Assembly: GCA_025363475.1 (NCBI GenBank)
Contig: JANYDS010000029.1
Location: 18,815 to 82,814, forward strand
Length of the DNA: 64,000 bases
From: Terriglobia bacterium
GTDB taxonomy: Bacteria > Acidobacteriota > Terriglobia > Bryobacterales > Bryobacteraceae
Reading direction: 5' to 3'
Numbering within the stretch: position 1 is the first letter of the stretch; each line of letters starts with the position of its first letter. Positions 19,361 to 27,705 of this stretch are shown here, one piece after another. The translations under genes and the position numbers were made by a program. The notes under the pieces were generated by a model, which saw nothing but the letters and a program-made list of their open reading frames with translations, did no database searches and was not told where the DNA came from.

Positions 19361-21097
19361 TTGGAAAACCGCGAATTCGCACGTATTCTGGCTGAAACTG
19401 CCGACCTGATGGAGATTGCCGGTGAGGATGGTTTCCGCATCCGCAGTTATCGCAACGGGGCTTCGACGATTGAGGGTTACACCGAAAGCATCGGCGATAT
19501 TCTGGCCGATCCGGCACGCAAGGTTACCGATGTGCCCGGCATCGGCAAGGGCCTGGCTGCGGTGCTGCAAGAGATTGCGCTGCGCGGGAGCTTCGACAAA
19601 CGGGATGAACTGCTCACGAAGTTCCCTCCCGCTGCGCTCGATTTCCTAAAGATACAGGGGCTGGGGCCGAAGGGCATTGCGCTCATCTTTGAACACTTCC
19701 GCATCACCACACTTGATGAACTGGAGCAGCTGTGCCGCGATCAGAAACTGCGGGACTTGCCGCGTATGGGCGCCAAGCTCGAAGAGAAGGTGTTGCGGAG
19801 TATCGCGCACCTTAAGGAACGGAGCGGTCGCTTCCTGCTGAGCTTTGCTGACAATGTGGCACAGGAGCTGAAGGAGTCCCTCGCAGGTCTGGCAGGGATC
19901 GAAGCGATCACGGTAGCGGGGAGCCTGCGGCGTGGACGCGAGACGATTGGTGATCTGGATCTTCTCGTCACGGGGCCGAACGCGGAGGCTGCGCTGGATA
20001 AGGTGGGGGCGAATCCGCGGGTGCATGAAGTGCTGGGGCGCGGACCGACCAAGACAAGCGTGAAGTGGGGGCGCGAAGGCCTGCAGGTGGACGTGCGTGC
20101 TGTTGACCACGCGAGCTTTGGAGCGGCGATGCAGTACTTCACAGGCAGCAAGGAACATAACGTTGCGCTGCGGCAGCGCGCGATCCGCATGGGCTTCAAG
20201 CTGAACGAATACGGGTTGTTCCACGGGGATGGTGAGACGCGCGCTGCGGGCGAGACAGAAGAGGGCATTTACCAGGCGCTGGGGCTGGACTGGATTCCGC
20301 CGGAGTTGCGCGAGAATCAGGGCGAAATCGAACTGGCAGAGGCGCATGCGCTGCCTAAGCTGGTGGAGCAGAGACAGGTTCGTGGCGATCTGCACATGCA
20401 CACCACGGCGACTGACGGCCGGGCGTCGCTGGAAGAGATGGCTGAGGCGGCGAGGGCGCTGGGTTATGAATATATCGCCATCACCGATCACTCCAAAGCG
20501 CTCGCCATGACGTTTGGTCTTGATGAGAAACGGGTCGTTGAATTCGCGCGCACCGTTCGCAAGGTCAACGAGACGGGTGATCTGGGCATCCACATTTTTT
20601 CTGGCGTTGAGTGCGACATACTTCAGGATGGCGAAATGGATATCGCATGGGATGCGCTGGCCGAACTGGATCTGGTGATCGGCAGCGTCCATGGCCATAT
20701 GAATCAGGAACCGGCTGTGATGACGGACCGTCTGCTGCGTGCGATAGAGTGTCCGCATCTGACGGCGCTGGGCCATCCGACGGGGCGTCTGCTGTTGCAC
20801 CGGGAAGCATTTGCGTTCGACTTCGACAAGGTGATTACAGAAGCCGTGGCGCAGGGCGTGTGGCTGGAAATCAATTCCAGTCCGGAGCGGCTGGACCTGA
20901 GTGCGACCCATGTACGTGCGGCGAAGGCAAAGGGCGCAAAGTTTATTGTTTCGACGGATGCGCATCATCCGAAGCATCTGTTGAACATGCAATACGGGAT
21001 ACTGACCGCGCGCAGAGGCGGCCTTGAGGCTGAAGACATAGTCAACACTTACACGCGTGAATGCTTTGCTCAACAACGGCGCGGAGTCAAATCATGA
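19361..21097 (+). CDS. polX: PolX DNA polymerase/3'-5' exonuclease
   Basis: 578-aa bacterial family X polymerase with a C-terminal PHP domain. The N-terminal 8-kDa and polymerase parts (residues about 1-310) include helix-hairpin-helix segments VPGIGKGLAAVL and the catalytic Asp pair in GDLDLLVTG. The PHP exonuclease domain (about 340-575) begins with the metal-binding HMHTTATDG near residue 344 and includes AITDHSKAL and STDAHHP. It fills short gaps in base excision repair. The start is a TTG, needed to keep the conserved ENREFARILAETADLMEI N-terminus; it lies 4 nt after the ATL stop. Confidence 0.93.
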   Translation: MENREFARILAETADLMEIAGEDGFRIRSYRNGASTIEGYTESIGDILADPARKVTDVPGIGKGLAAVLQEIALRGSFDKRDELLTKFPPAALDFLKIQGLGPKGIALIFEHFRITTLDELEQLCRDQKLRDLPRMGAKLEEKVLRSIAHLKERSGRFLLSFADNVAQELKESLAGLAGIEAITVAGSLRRGRETIGDLDLLVTGPNAEAALDKVGANPRVHEVLGRGPTKTSVKWGREGLQVDVRAVDHASFGAAMQYFTGSKEHNVALRQRAIRMGFKLNEYGLFHGDGETRAAGETEEGIYQALGLDWIPPELRENQGEIELAEAHALPKLVEQRQVRGDLHMHTTATDGRASLEEMAEAARALGYEYIAITDHSKALAMTFGLDEKRVVEFARTVRKVNETGDLGIHIFSGVECDILQDGEMDIAWDALAELDLVIGSVHGHMNQEPAVMTDRLLRAIECPHLTALGHPTGRLLLHREAFAFDFDKVITEAVAQGVWLEINSSPERLDLSATHVRAAKAKGAKFIVSTDAHHPKHLLNMQYGILTARRGGLEAEDIVNTYTRECFAQQRRGVKS

Positions 21098-21609
21098 AAA
21101 TCACAAAGTCGAAGGAAGTCTACCGGTGCAGTCTGTGTTCGGTCACTGAGAATGAAGCCACCGACAAAACCGGCTGGCAGTTCAAACGAAACATCGTTCG
21201 CCATCGCGGTTCCGCAGTGATGATGGCGGTGGATTCGGAAGACCACGTGATGCTGGTGAAGCAGTGCCGGATGCCTGCTGACCGCTTTCTCTGTGGGCTG
21301 CCTGCGGGAAAGATTGATGAGGGCGAGACGCCGCTGCAGGCTGCGAAGCGTGAACTCGTGGAAGAGACAGGGCTGCACGCGAAGAAGTGGAAGCGGCTGG
21401 TGGAGTTTTATCCGAGCCCGGGTTTTCTCGAAGAGAAGATGACGATCTATCTGGCGACGGAACTGAAGCAGGGTGAATCAAAGCCGATGGAAGACGAGCG
21501 CATTGAGACGCGCTGGTTTGCGAAGAAGGACCTGCGCGAAGCAATCAGGAAGAACATCATTCGCGATGCCAAGACGATGACTGGCTTCCTGCACTGGGCT
21601 CGGTTGTAA
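21094..21609 (+). CDS. NUDIX hydrolase, ADP-ribose pyrophosphatase type
   Basis: 171-aa hydrolase with the complete Nudix box GKIDEGETPLQAAKRELVEE followed by TGL (Gx5Ex7REUxEExGU), and the downstream PGFLEEKMTIYLA segment typical of ADP-ribose or nucleotide-sugar diphosphatases. An open frame extends 11 codons upstream, but the ATG inside the polX stop (ATGA overlap) fits the family N-terminus and coupled translation. It is the last gene of the 18.0-21.6 kb operon. Confidence 0.88.
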   Translation: MKITKSKEVYRCSLCSVTENEATDKTGWQFKRNIVRHRGSAVMMAVDSEDHVMLVKQCRMPADRFLCGLPAGKIDEGETPLQAAKRELVEETGLHAKKWKRLVEFYPSPGFLEEKMTIYLATELKQGESKPMEDERIETRWFAKKDLREAIRKNIIRDAKTMTGFLHWARL

Positions 21610-21678
21610 CGGCTCTGTTATTGGTTGGGGCTTGTTTGGGGTAGTGCGGGAAGGAAAATAAACCGACGGAGGAAAGAC

Positions 21679-21702
21679 CGGGGCAGACACTGGCCTGCCC
21701 CG
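21679..21702. terminator. Strong hairpin between convergent genes
   Basis: An 8-bp perfect GC-rich stem (CGGGGCAG / CTGCCCCG) with an 8-nt loop lies between the NUDIX stop and the histone-like gene's stop, which face each other. It is followed by GTTTGT on the plus strand and GTCTTTCC on the minus strand, so T-tracts are weak. A bidirectional terminator is the likely role. Confidence 0.6.
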
Positions 21703-21711
21703 TTTGTACAA

Positions 21712-21942
21712 CTACTTCTTTGCAGCGGCCTTCTTTGCAGGGGCCTTTTTGGCGGGCGCCGCTTTCTTTGCAGGCGCTGCTTTCTTCACCGGTGCTGCCT
21801 TCTTGGGGGCGGCTTTCGCGGCTGCCTTCGGCGCGGCCTTTACGGCTGCCTTCGGAGCTGCTTTCGGTGCTGCTTTTTTTACGGCTGCCTTTTTCGGGGC
21901 TGCCTTCGGTGCTGCTTTGGGTGCTGCCTTTTTTGTAGCCAT
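21712..21942 (-). CDS. Lys/Ala/Pro-rich histone H1-like (HC2-type) protein
   Basis: 76-aa protein made almost wholly of AAPKKAAPKAAPKA-type repeats, similar to eukaryotic H1 tails and chlamydial HC2 or bacterial Hc1/Hc2-like nucleoid proteins. It is expected to bind and compact DNA through its regular lysines. The ATG is preceded by GGGAG about 11 nt upstream. Low-complexity repeats make its length prone to change by slippage. The mirrored Ala/Phe-rich open frames on the opposite strand are artefacts of this composition. Confidence 0.8.
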   Translation of the reverse strand: MATKKAAPKAAPKAAPKKAAVKKAAPKAAPKAAVKAAPKAAAKAAPKKAAPVKKAAPAKKAAPAKKAPAKKAAAKK

Positions 21943-22078
21943 GGTTTTGATTCTCCCGTGTTCACATTATGAAACGAAATCGCGGAAGATACACCATAAA
22001 AGTTGAAAAATGTTTTGGAGTGTGGTTGAGGGTTGCGGACCCGCTTCACGAAACAGAGAGTGGTACAACCAAAATCTG

Positions 22079-22522
22079 GTGAAGAAAATTCAACTAATCA
22101 CGGATGGCTCATGCCTCGGCAACCCTGGTCCTGGCGGGTGGGCAGTCATCCTGCGCTATGGCGCGAACAAGAAGGAAGTATATGGCTGCGAGCCGCACAC
22201 GACAAACAATCGAATGGAGCTCACGGCCGCTATTGAAGGGCTTCGCACGCTGAAAGAGCAGTGCGAAGTGGAGATCATCACGGACTCTGAATACGTGAAG
22301 AACGGCATCACAACATGGATCGCCGGCTGGAAGAAAAAAGGCTGGCTGACGGCAGCGAAGAAGCCTGTGGTTAACCGTGATTTATGGGAAGCGCTGGACG
22401 CTCAGGTGGCACGCCACAAGATGACCTGGTCCTGGACGAAAGGTCACGCATCACACGAAGACAACAACCGTGCAGACGAACTTGCGCAGCTCGCGGCACG
22501 CGGTCAGAAGACTTCTTCCTGA
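22079..22522 (+). CDS. rnhA: Ribonuclease HI
   Basis: 147-aa RNase HI that degrades RNA in RNA:DNA hybrids. Catalytic carboxylates are visible: D9 in ITDGSC, Glu in NRMELTAA, Asp in ITDSEYV and Asp in [17 protein letters not shown] and [11 protein letters not shown] are also typical. An ATG at 22010 is in frame, but it adds 23 residues unlike the family, while the GTG at 22079 starts directly at KKIQLITDG, so the GTG was chosen. The 136 nt between it and the divergent histone-like gene should hold both promoters; no clear -35/-10 pair stands out. Confidence 0.92.
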   Translation: MKKIQLITDGSCLGNPGPGGWAVILRYGANKKEVYGCEPHTTNNRMELTAAIEGLRTLKEQCEVEIITDSEYVKNGITTWIAGWKKKGWLTAAKKPVVNRDLWEALDAQVARHKMTWSWTKGHASHEDNNRADELAQLAARGQKTSS

Positions 22523-22554
22523 ACCTGGAAGGCCGCTCCCGCTAAAATTCAAAC

Positions 22555-23043
22555 ATGGCTAATGAAACATTCGCAGTCTTCGATACAACCGAAGGCCGCT
22601 TCAAGGCAAAGCTTTTTCAGGACGAGGCACCGAAGACCGTGCAGAACTTCGTGGAACTCGCGGAAGGCACAAAGACAGGCAAGCCGTTTTACGACGGTCT
22701 GGTTTTTCATCGTGTGATTCCGGACTTCATGATTCAGGGCGGATGCCCCGAAGGCAGTGGCCGCGGCGGCCCTGGCTACAAGTTCGCGGATGAATTTAAT
22801 CCTTCGCTCAAACACACAAAGCCCGGTCTTCTGTCGATGGCGAACTCGGGTCCGAACACCAACGGCAGCCAGTTCTTCGTGACGGTTGCTCCCACATCGT
22901 GGCTCGACAACCGCCATGCGATCTTCGGCGAAGTCATTGAAGGCTTTGACGTGGCGGAAAAGATTTCAAAGATGCCGCGCGATGCTCAGGACCGTCCCAA
23001 AAAGGAAGTAAAGATCAACACGCTCAAGATTGAACGGAGCTAA
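22555..23043 (+). CDS. Cyclophilin-type peptidyl-prolyl isomerase
   Basis: 162-aa cytoplasmic cyclophilin without signal peptide. Core motifs are [13 protein letters not shown] (catalytic Arg in FHRV), [12 protein letters not shown] and [10 protein letters not shown]. It catalyses cis-trans isomerisation of prolyl bonds and may act as a folding helper. It sits 32 nt after rnhA and 5 nt before nadD, so it is probably co-transcribed with nadD. Confidence 0.93.
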   Translation: MANETFAVFDTTEGRFKAKLFQDEAPKTVQNFVELAEGTKTGKPFYDGLVFHRVIPDFMIQGGCPEGSGRGGPGYKFADEFNPSLKHTKPGLLSMANSGPNTNGSQFFVTVAPTSWLDNRHAIFGEVIEGFDVAEKISKMPRDAQDRPKKEVKINTLKIERS

Positions 23044-23048
23044 CGCAA

Positions 23049-23654
23049 GTGGCTTCAGGCGGAACAGTCCACCTTGGGCTGTTCGGGGGAACGTTCGATC
23101 CGGTACATGACACGCATCTCCGGATCGCGGGTGCGGCGGCGGACCAGTTTGGTCTCGGCGGGGTGTTGTTCATCCCCGCCGCGCGGCCTCCCCACAAGAC
23201 GATGGGCGCATCGGCGACGTATGAGGACAGGGTACGGATGCTGCAACTGGCTTGCGCGTCTGACCCAAGGTTCGAGGTCTCGCGTGTTGAGGCCCCTGCA
23301 GACAGCGATGATGCCAGACCGAGCTATTCCATTTTCACGATTGAAAGACTCAGGGCGCAGGGCTCGGGGCCGATGAGCTTTCTGATTGGCGCGGATGCGT
23401 TTGCGGAAATCAGGACGTGGCACCGCTGGCAGGATGTTATTGAGTCTGTGGAATTCATTGTTGTAACACGGCCAGGAGCAGTGATCACCATTCCGCCGGG
23501 TGCCACGGTGAGGCAGCTGGACGGCGTTGAATCGCTGGACTCATCGTCATCGGTTCGCGCGAAGTTGATGCTTGGTGACTTCGATGTACCAGTTCCTGAC
23601 GCTGTCATTCGCTATATCCGCGACAAGGGCTTGTACCGGTCACGAGCAGCTTAA
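23049..23654 (+). CDS. nadD: Nicotinate-nucleotide adenylyltransferase
   Basis: 201-aa NadD, which adenylates nicotinate mononucleotide in NAD synthesis. The nucleotidyltransferase motif GLFGGTFDPVHDTHL is near the N-terminus (the usual GxxH is HDTH here), followed by PAARPPHK, and the late SSSVRAK segment corresponds to the ISSTxIR motif. The start is a GTG 5 nt after the cyclophilin stop. The usual partner rsfS is not next to it. Confidence 0.92.
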   Translation: MASGGTVHLGLFGGTFDPVHDTHLRIAGAAADQFGLGGVLFIPAARPPHKTMGASATYEDRVRMLQLACASDPRFEVSRVEAPADSDDARPSYSIFTIERLRAQGSGPMSFLIGADAFAEIRTWHRWQDVIESVEFIVVTRPGAVITIPPGATVRQLDGVESLDSSSSVRAKLMLGDFDVPVPDAVIRYIRDKGLYRSRAA

Positions 23655-23795
23655 ATAATTTCAACTAACTTCTTTTTCAGCGTCTTACCGGGAATTCCAG
23701 GCATTGACCTTCGACGCTTTTTGGTCTTCCGATGCTATTGATGTCGCGTGAGCATGATTCGATTTACCACGCTTCGATTCAACCGGGAGGATGTA

Positions 23796-25133
23796 ATGGC
23801 TCTTTGCCAAAAGATAGTGACGCTGGTCGCATTGTGCGGCCTGGCCCTGTTTCAGACAGGATTCGCGCAGACAGGATTGACCACAATTCAGGACACCCTG
23901 TTTAAAGCCGATGGAGCAAGATTCAACGGCACACTGACCATTCAATGGAGCACTTTTGATGCTTCCAGTATTGGAACGATTATTCAGCAGAGCAAGAGCG
24001 TCACCGTGGCGAATGGCAATCTCCAAATTCAACTGGCACCGAATCAGGGCGTACAGACCCCTGCCAACGTCTACACCGTGCAGTATCAGAGCGACGGACG
24101 GAATCAGTTTACCGAAACGTGGACTGTTCCCGTAAGCGCGCAACCGCTCGCCGTGAGCGCCGTGCGGACGGGAACGCAGACTGGCTCCGGGACCAGTGGT
24201 ACGGGTGCAACCGGTGGTCAGACGCCCATTCCGGAATCTTCTGTTATCGGCCTGCAGGCTGACCTGAATCAGCGACCGACGAAAGGCGCAGGGTTCGGAA
24301 CCAACGGCGTCGCGATTGTGGATGACAACGGCGTCCTGCAAACGGTGGCGGGCCAGGTAGGCGATTGCGTGCTGGTGGACGGGACGTCAGGACCATGCAG
24401 CACGCCGACTTTCGTTGATGCTGAAGTTCCGGCTGGCACAGTAGACGGCGCGAACGATACATTCACGCTGGCGAATGCACCAACCGGAACGAGTCTTATG
24501 CTGTTCCGCAATGGCCTCTATTTGACTACCGGCTTCGACTACAGCCTGGTGAATGCAACGATTCAGTTTGTTGCGGGGGCAATTCCCAGAACCGGGGACA
24601 CTCTGACTGCTTCTTATCGGGTGGACCCTGCCGCCGCGGGCAGCGTGGGTGTGCTTACTAACGGCGGTAGTGCGGTTCGGTCTGTCTCTTCGGCACAGGT
24701 GATCTGCAGCGCGCAGGGGCGTGCCAGTGCGGCGATTGTTATGACGACACTGGGGGCTTGCGATATTCCCGCAGCACAAATGAACCCGGGGGACCGGATT
24801 GAAGTGCGCTTCACGTTTGCTCATTCGGGCATGGCTCTGGGGTTTGACTTCCAGATGGACTGGGGTTCAACCGCAGCGCTGGCGCGGCACGGTGATCCGC
24901 GGGACGCCGCAGTGGCTGGCAGCGCTGATGTCGTTCTGCTGGAGAATGGTGCGCAGATCAGCGCGCAGAGCTGGGGAACGGTGCTGGCATTTCAGCCAAA
25001 AATCCTGATGGCGCCTTTGCAGCACGGTGTGCGTGTGGTGCTTCGCGCGGCGATGACGCCAGGTGCTGCGGCGGGGGCATCGGACAACATCCGGTTGACT
25101 AATTTCACGGTGCTGAGGTATCCGGCCAATTGA
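23796..25133 (+). CDS. Secreted protein of unknown function
   Basis: 445-aa protein with a clear signal peptide (LVALCGLALFQTGFAQ). An open frame begins 16 codons earlier, but the ATG at 23796 has GGAGG 7 nt upstream and directly precedes the signal peptide. The N-terminal part is beta-rich (TTIQDTLFKADGARFNGTL...); a Gly/Thr-rich linker lies near residue 140, and the middle part (FVDAEVPAGTVDGANDTFTLANAP ... FRNGLYLTTGFDY) resembles repeats seen in phage tail or adhesin-like proteins. I do not recognise the full family. It stands alone between nadD and dusB. Confidence 0.75.
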   Translation: MALCQKIVTLVALCGLALFQTGFAQTGLTTIQDTLFKADGARFNGTLTIQWSTFDASSIGTIIQQSKSVTVANGNLQIQLAPNQGVQTPANVYTVQYQSDGRNQFTETWTVPVSAQPLAVSAVRTGTQTGSGTSGTGATGGQTPIPESSVIGLQADLNQRPTKGAGFGTNGVAIVDDNGVLQTVAGQVGDCVLVDGTSGPCSTPTFVDAEVPAGTVDGANDTFTLANAPTGTSLMLFRNGLYLTTGFDYSLVNATIQFVAGAIPRTGDTLTASYRVDPAAAGSVGVLTNGGSAVRSVSSAQVICSAQGRASAAIVMTTLGACDIPAAQMNPGDRIEVRFTFAHSGMALGFDFQMDWGSTAALARHGDPRDAAVAGSADVVLLENGAQISAQSWGTVLAFQPKILMAPLQHGVRVVLRAAMTPGAAAGASDNIRLTNFTVLRYPAN

Positions 25134-25163
25134 TATCGCCAGGAGCACAGCTAAACTGAGAGT

Positions 25164-26216
25164 GTGAGTTTCCCGCGAAAAATCGCGATCGGCAAAATTG
25201 TGATCGAACCCGCCACTGTTCTCGCGCCCATGGCGGGCGTGACCGATACGGTGTTCCGGAGGTTCATCCGGAACCTGGGCGGGTGCGGTTTGATCATGAC
25301 CGAATTCACGAGTTCGCATGGTGTGAGCGCGGCGGTGCGGGCGAAGAAGCCGACGCGCACTATCGAACGTTACCTCGCGTTTGAGCCGGAAGAGCATCCG
25401 ATTTCGGCACAGCTGTTCGGGTCAGACCCGGAGGTCATGGCAAATGCCGCGCGCGTTTGTCAGGATCTGGGCTTCGATATCCTCGACATCAACTTCGGCT
25501 GTCCCGTGAACAAGGTTGTGAAATGCAACGGCGGGTCGGGAATGCTCCGCGACTTGCCGCTGGTTGAAACGGTACTGAAGACCGTGCGCAAGGCCATCAC
25601 GATTCCCTTTACCTGCAAGTTCCGCGCGGGCTGGAGCGATGAAGAATTGGTGATGGTTGAGATGGCCCGGATTGCAGAGGATTGCGGGCTGCAGGCTATT
25701 GCGCTGCATCCGCGCACACGTGAGCAGGGTTACTCGGGGAAAGCGGACTGGACCCGGATTGCTGCCGTCAAGGATGCGGTTAAAATCCCGGTCATCGGTA
25801 ACGGAGATATCATCACGCCGGAGGATGCTGTGCGAATGGTTGAAGAGACAGGCTGCGACGCCGTAATGGTGGGCCGCACGGCTTCTTCAAACCCATGGAT
25901 TTTCCACCAGATCGAACAATACCTCGCGACGGGGCGGTACGATCAGCCCACCCATCAGGACCGCTATAAAATGATGGGGACCTACTACGACATGCTGCTG
26001 ACGAACGGGCAGGATGATTCTGTAGGCAAGATGAAACAGTTCGCCACCTACTTCACGCACGGGGTTAAGGGCGGCTCGCATTTGCGAACTTCAATCTACC
26101 AGGCCAAAGAAGCGGCTCAGATTCGCGGGATGGTGGATGAGTTTTTCTGCGGCCCGCAATCACCCGGTGACGGGCTTGCGGGCGATCAGGAACGTCCGGA
26201 TCTCGTTCTCGCCTGA
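25164..26216 (+). CDS. dusB: tRNA-dihydrouridine synthase (DusB-like)
   Basis: 350-aa flavoenzyme that reduces uridines in the tRNA D-loop. It has the N-terminal LAPMAGVTDTVFRR, the catalytic-Cys segment DINFGCPVNKVVKCNGGSGML, HPRTREQGYSGKADW and the FMN-binding IPVIGNGDI and VGRTASSNPWIF. The start is a GTG giving SFPRKIAIGKIVIEP. Its 3' end overlaps the convergent methyltransferase gene by 57 nt, an unusually long antisense overlap; the last dozen residues are thus shared coding sequence. Confidence 0.93.
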   Translation: MSFPRKIAIGKIVIEPATVLAPMAGVTDTVFRRFIRNLGGCGLIMTEFTSSHGVSAAVRAKKPTRTIERYLAFEPEEHPISAQLFGSDPEVMANAARVCQDLGFDILDINFGCPVNKVVKCNGGSGMLRDLPLVETVLKTVRKAITIPFTCKFRAGWSDEELVMVEMARIAEDCGLQAIALHPRTREQGYSGKADWTRIAAVKDAVKIPVIGNGDIITPEDAVRMVEETGCDAVMVGRTASSNPWIFHQIEQYLATGRYDQPTHQDRYKMMGTYYDMLLTNGQDDSVGKMKQFATYFTHGVKGGSHLRTSIYQAKEAAQIRGMVDEFFCGPQSPGDGLAGDQERPDLVLA

Positions 26217-26597
26217 CGCCAGTTCAGTCCAGCCGGTAAAGTGTTCCCGATACAGCGAGAGCGACGTGGCGAAGCGCCCCGTTGTTCTTCCGGCTACGGC
26301 AACGATGCCTCCGGGGAGAACTCCGCGAGCGATTTCCGGCATCAGGTCCGATTGCCAGTAGAGCCAGCAGATGATCAGATCCCACGCGGCTGGCTGGACC
26401 GTAAAAACGTGCGCTTCGAGATCTGCAATCACAATGGTGACAGCGGCGTCAGGCGTGGCCGCCTGATCAACAGCCATCACATCCCAGCCGTGCTGACTTA
26501 GCCAAAAAGCATGACGTCCGCGACCGCAGGCCAGATCCAGCGCTCTGCCTGCGCGGATTTCTGCGAGGGCAGCTACCAGTTCGGGTGCCGGATTCAT
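26160..26597 (-). CDS. Small class I SAM-dependent methyltransferase
   Basis: 145-aa protein with SAM-binding motif I LDLACGRGRHAFWLS and the following acidic VMAVDQ. A middle WDLIICWLYWQSDLMPEI and a LLPGG-like GVLPGGIVAVAG loop fit the fold, but the protein is short, lacking part of the usual linker strand. Substrate is unknown; TehB/SAM-methyltransferase type is the nearest style. Its start overlaps the MscS stop by 4 nt, so they share an mRNA; its end overlaps dusB. Confidence 0.8.
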   Translation of the reverse strand: MNPAPELVAALAEIRAGRALDLACGRGRHAFWLSQHGWDVMAVDQAATPDAAVTIVIADLEAHVFTVQPAAWDLIICWLYWQSDLMPEIARGVLPGGIVAVAGRTTGRFATSLSLYREHFTGWTELASGENEIRTFLIARKPVTG

Positions 26598-27673
26598 GTT
26601 TTGGCGTCGGGTTTCGGTTCGCTTTGCGCGGTGTCGAGAACCACCGTTCGCGCGGTGTATGCCAGCACAATATTCTCCCGCCGCAGGCGCTTGAAAATTC
26701 GTTTTCGCAATTCACTTTGAGCCAGATACTGATCTGCAAATTCGGAGACGCTAACGCTCACCTGAAAGCCGAGGCCGGTATCGCCGGGGCCGGGGATAAA
26801 ACGAACAAAAGGCGCTGGCTCCGCAACCAGACTGCTGACCTCGCCGGCGGAGGTGAGCACTTCATCCAGCAGAACGGCTTCCACGCGGTCGATGTCTGAG
26901 TCATATGCCACCGTGAACGTTACTTGAAGCACCATCCGCCGTTCCGGCAGAAAATAGTTGGTGAACGTGGCCTGACCCAGTTTGTTATTAGGGATCACCA
27001 CCAGATTGTTGCTGTTGCCGCGCATGGTGGTGCAGCGCCAGTTGATATCAGTGACGTAGCCCTCTTCGCCGGAGTTGAGTTTGATGTAATCGCCGATGCG
27101 GATGAGGCCGGAAATGGAAACGTAAAAGCCTGCAAAGAGATTGGAAAGAGTATCCTGCAGCGCCAGCGCGACGGCCAGACCACCCACACCCAGGGTTGCA
27201 AGGATGGGCGTCAGGTTGATGCTGAAAACCACTCTGAGCATCCAGACCGCGCCCAGAATCACCACAATCAGCTGCGCCAGTTTCTGCGTGAGACTTGTAA
27301 CCGGCATCGCACTGCCGGTAACGCGCCCGCCGTAGAACCGCACCATATTACCCGCCAGGCGGCTCATCGCGATGGTCAGCGACAGAATCCACAGCAGCGC
27401 CAGCGCAGAGGGTATGTAGTGCAGGTAGCGTGCCGGGATTTCCGAATTCTGCGTGGCGACGTGCAGCCCGAGGATGATTGACCAGAGAATGATGGGGCCG
27501 CGCAGGCTCTCTGTGATCAGGACGTCGAGGTGGTGTTCGGTCTGGGCCCAGCCGCGCACCACATGGAAGAGGACGCGCCGGAAAATGAAGCCGCCCAGCA
27601 CTGTCACACACAGCAACAGCAGCGGGACGACGAAGACGAAGGGGTCTCGGAGGAGTTCTCCGGCATGAACCAT
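26594..27673 (-). CDS. MscS-type mechanosensitive channel
   Basis: 359-aa membrane protein with an N-terminal helix, several further hydrophobic segments, and the MscS pore/beta region: LGVGGLAVALALQDTLSNLFAGFY, then GDYIKLNSGEEGYVTDINWRCTTMR and VIPNNKL. It should open under membrane tension on osmotic downshock. The C-terminal cytoplasmic domain ends in RIFKRLRRENIVLAY. The gene is divergent from the secretin-like gene with only 32 nt between starts. Confidence 0.92.
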   Translation of the reverse strand: MVHAGELLRDPFVFVVPLLLLCVTVLGGFIFRRVLFHVVRGWAQTEHHLDVLITESLRGPIILWSIILGLHVATQNSEIPARYLHYIPSALALLWILSLTIAMSRLAGNMVRFYGGRVTGSAMPVTSLTQKLAQLIVVILGAVWMLRVVFSINLTPILATLGVGGLAVALALQDTLSNLFAGFYVSISGLIRIGDYIKLNSGEEGYVTDINWRCTTMRGNSNNLVVIPNNKLGQATFTNYFLPERRMVLQVTFTVAYDSDIDRVEAVLLDEVLTSAGEVSSLVAEPAPFVRFIPGPGDTGLGFQVSVSVSEFADQYLAQSELRKRIFKRLRRENIVLAYTARTVVLDTAQSEPKPDAKT

Positions 27674-27705
27674 TAGTCGCTATTGTCCCTGATCCCCCTG
27701 CACAG

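Noticed and set aside
21704..22006. Ala/Phe-rich plus-strand frames opposite the histone-like gene
   Set aside because: Their odd composition is the reverse complement of KAAP-type repeats; no start signal or family match.
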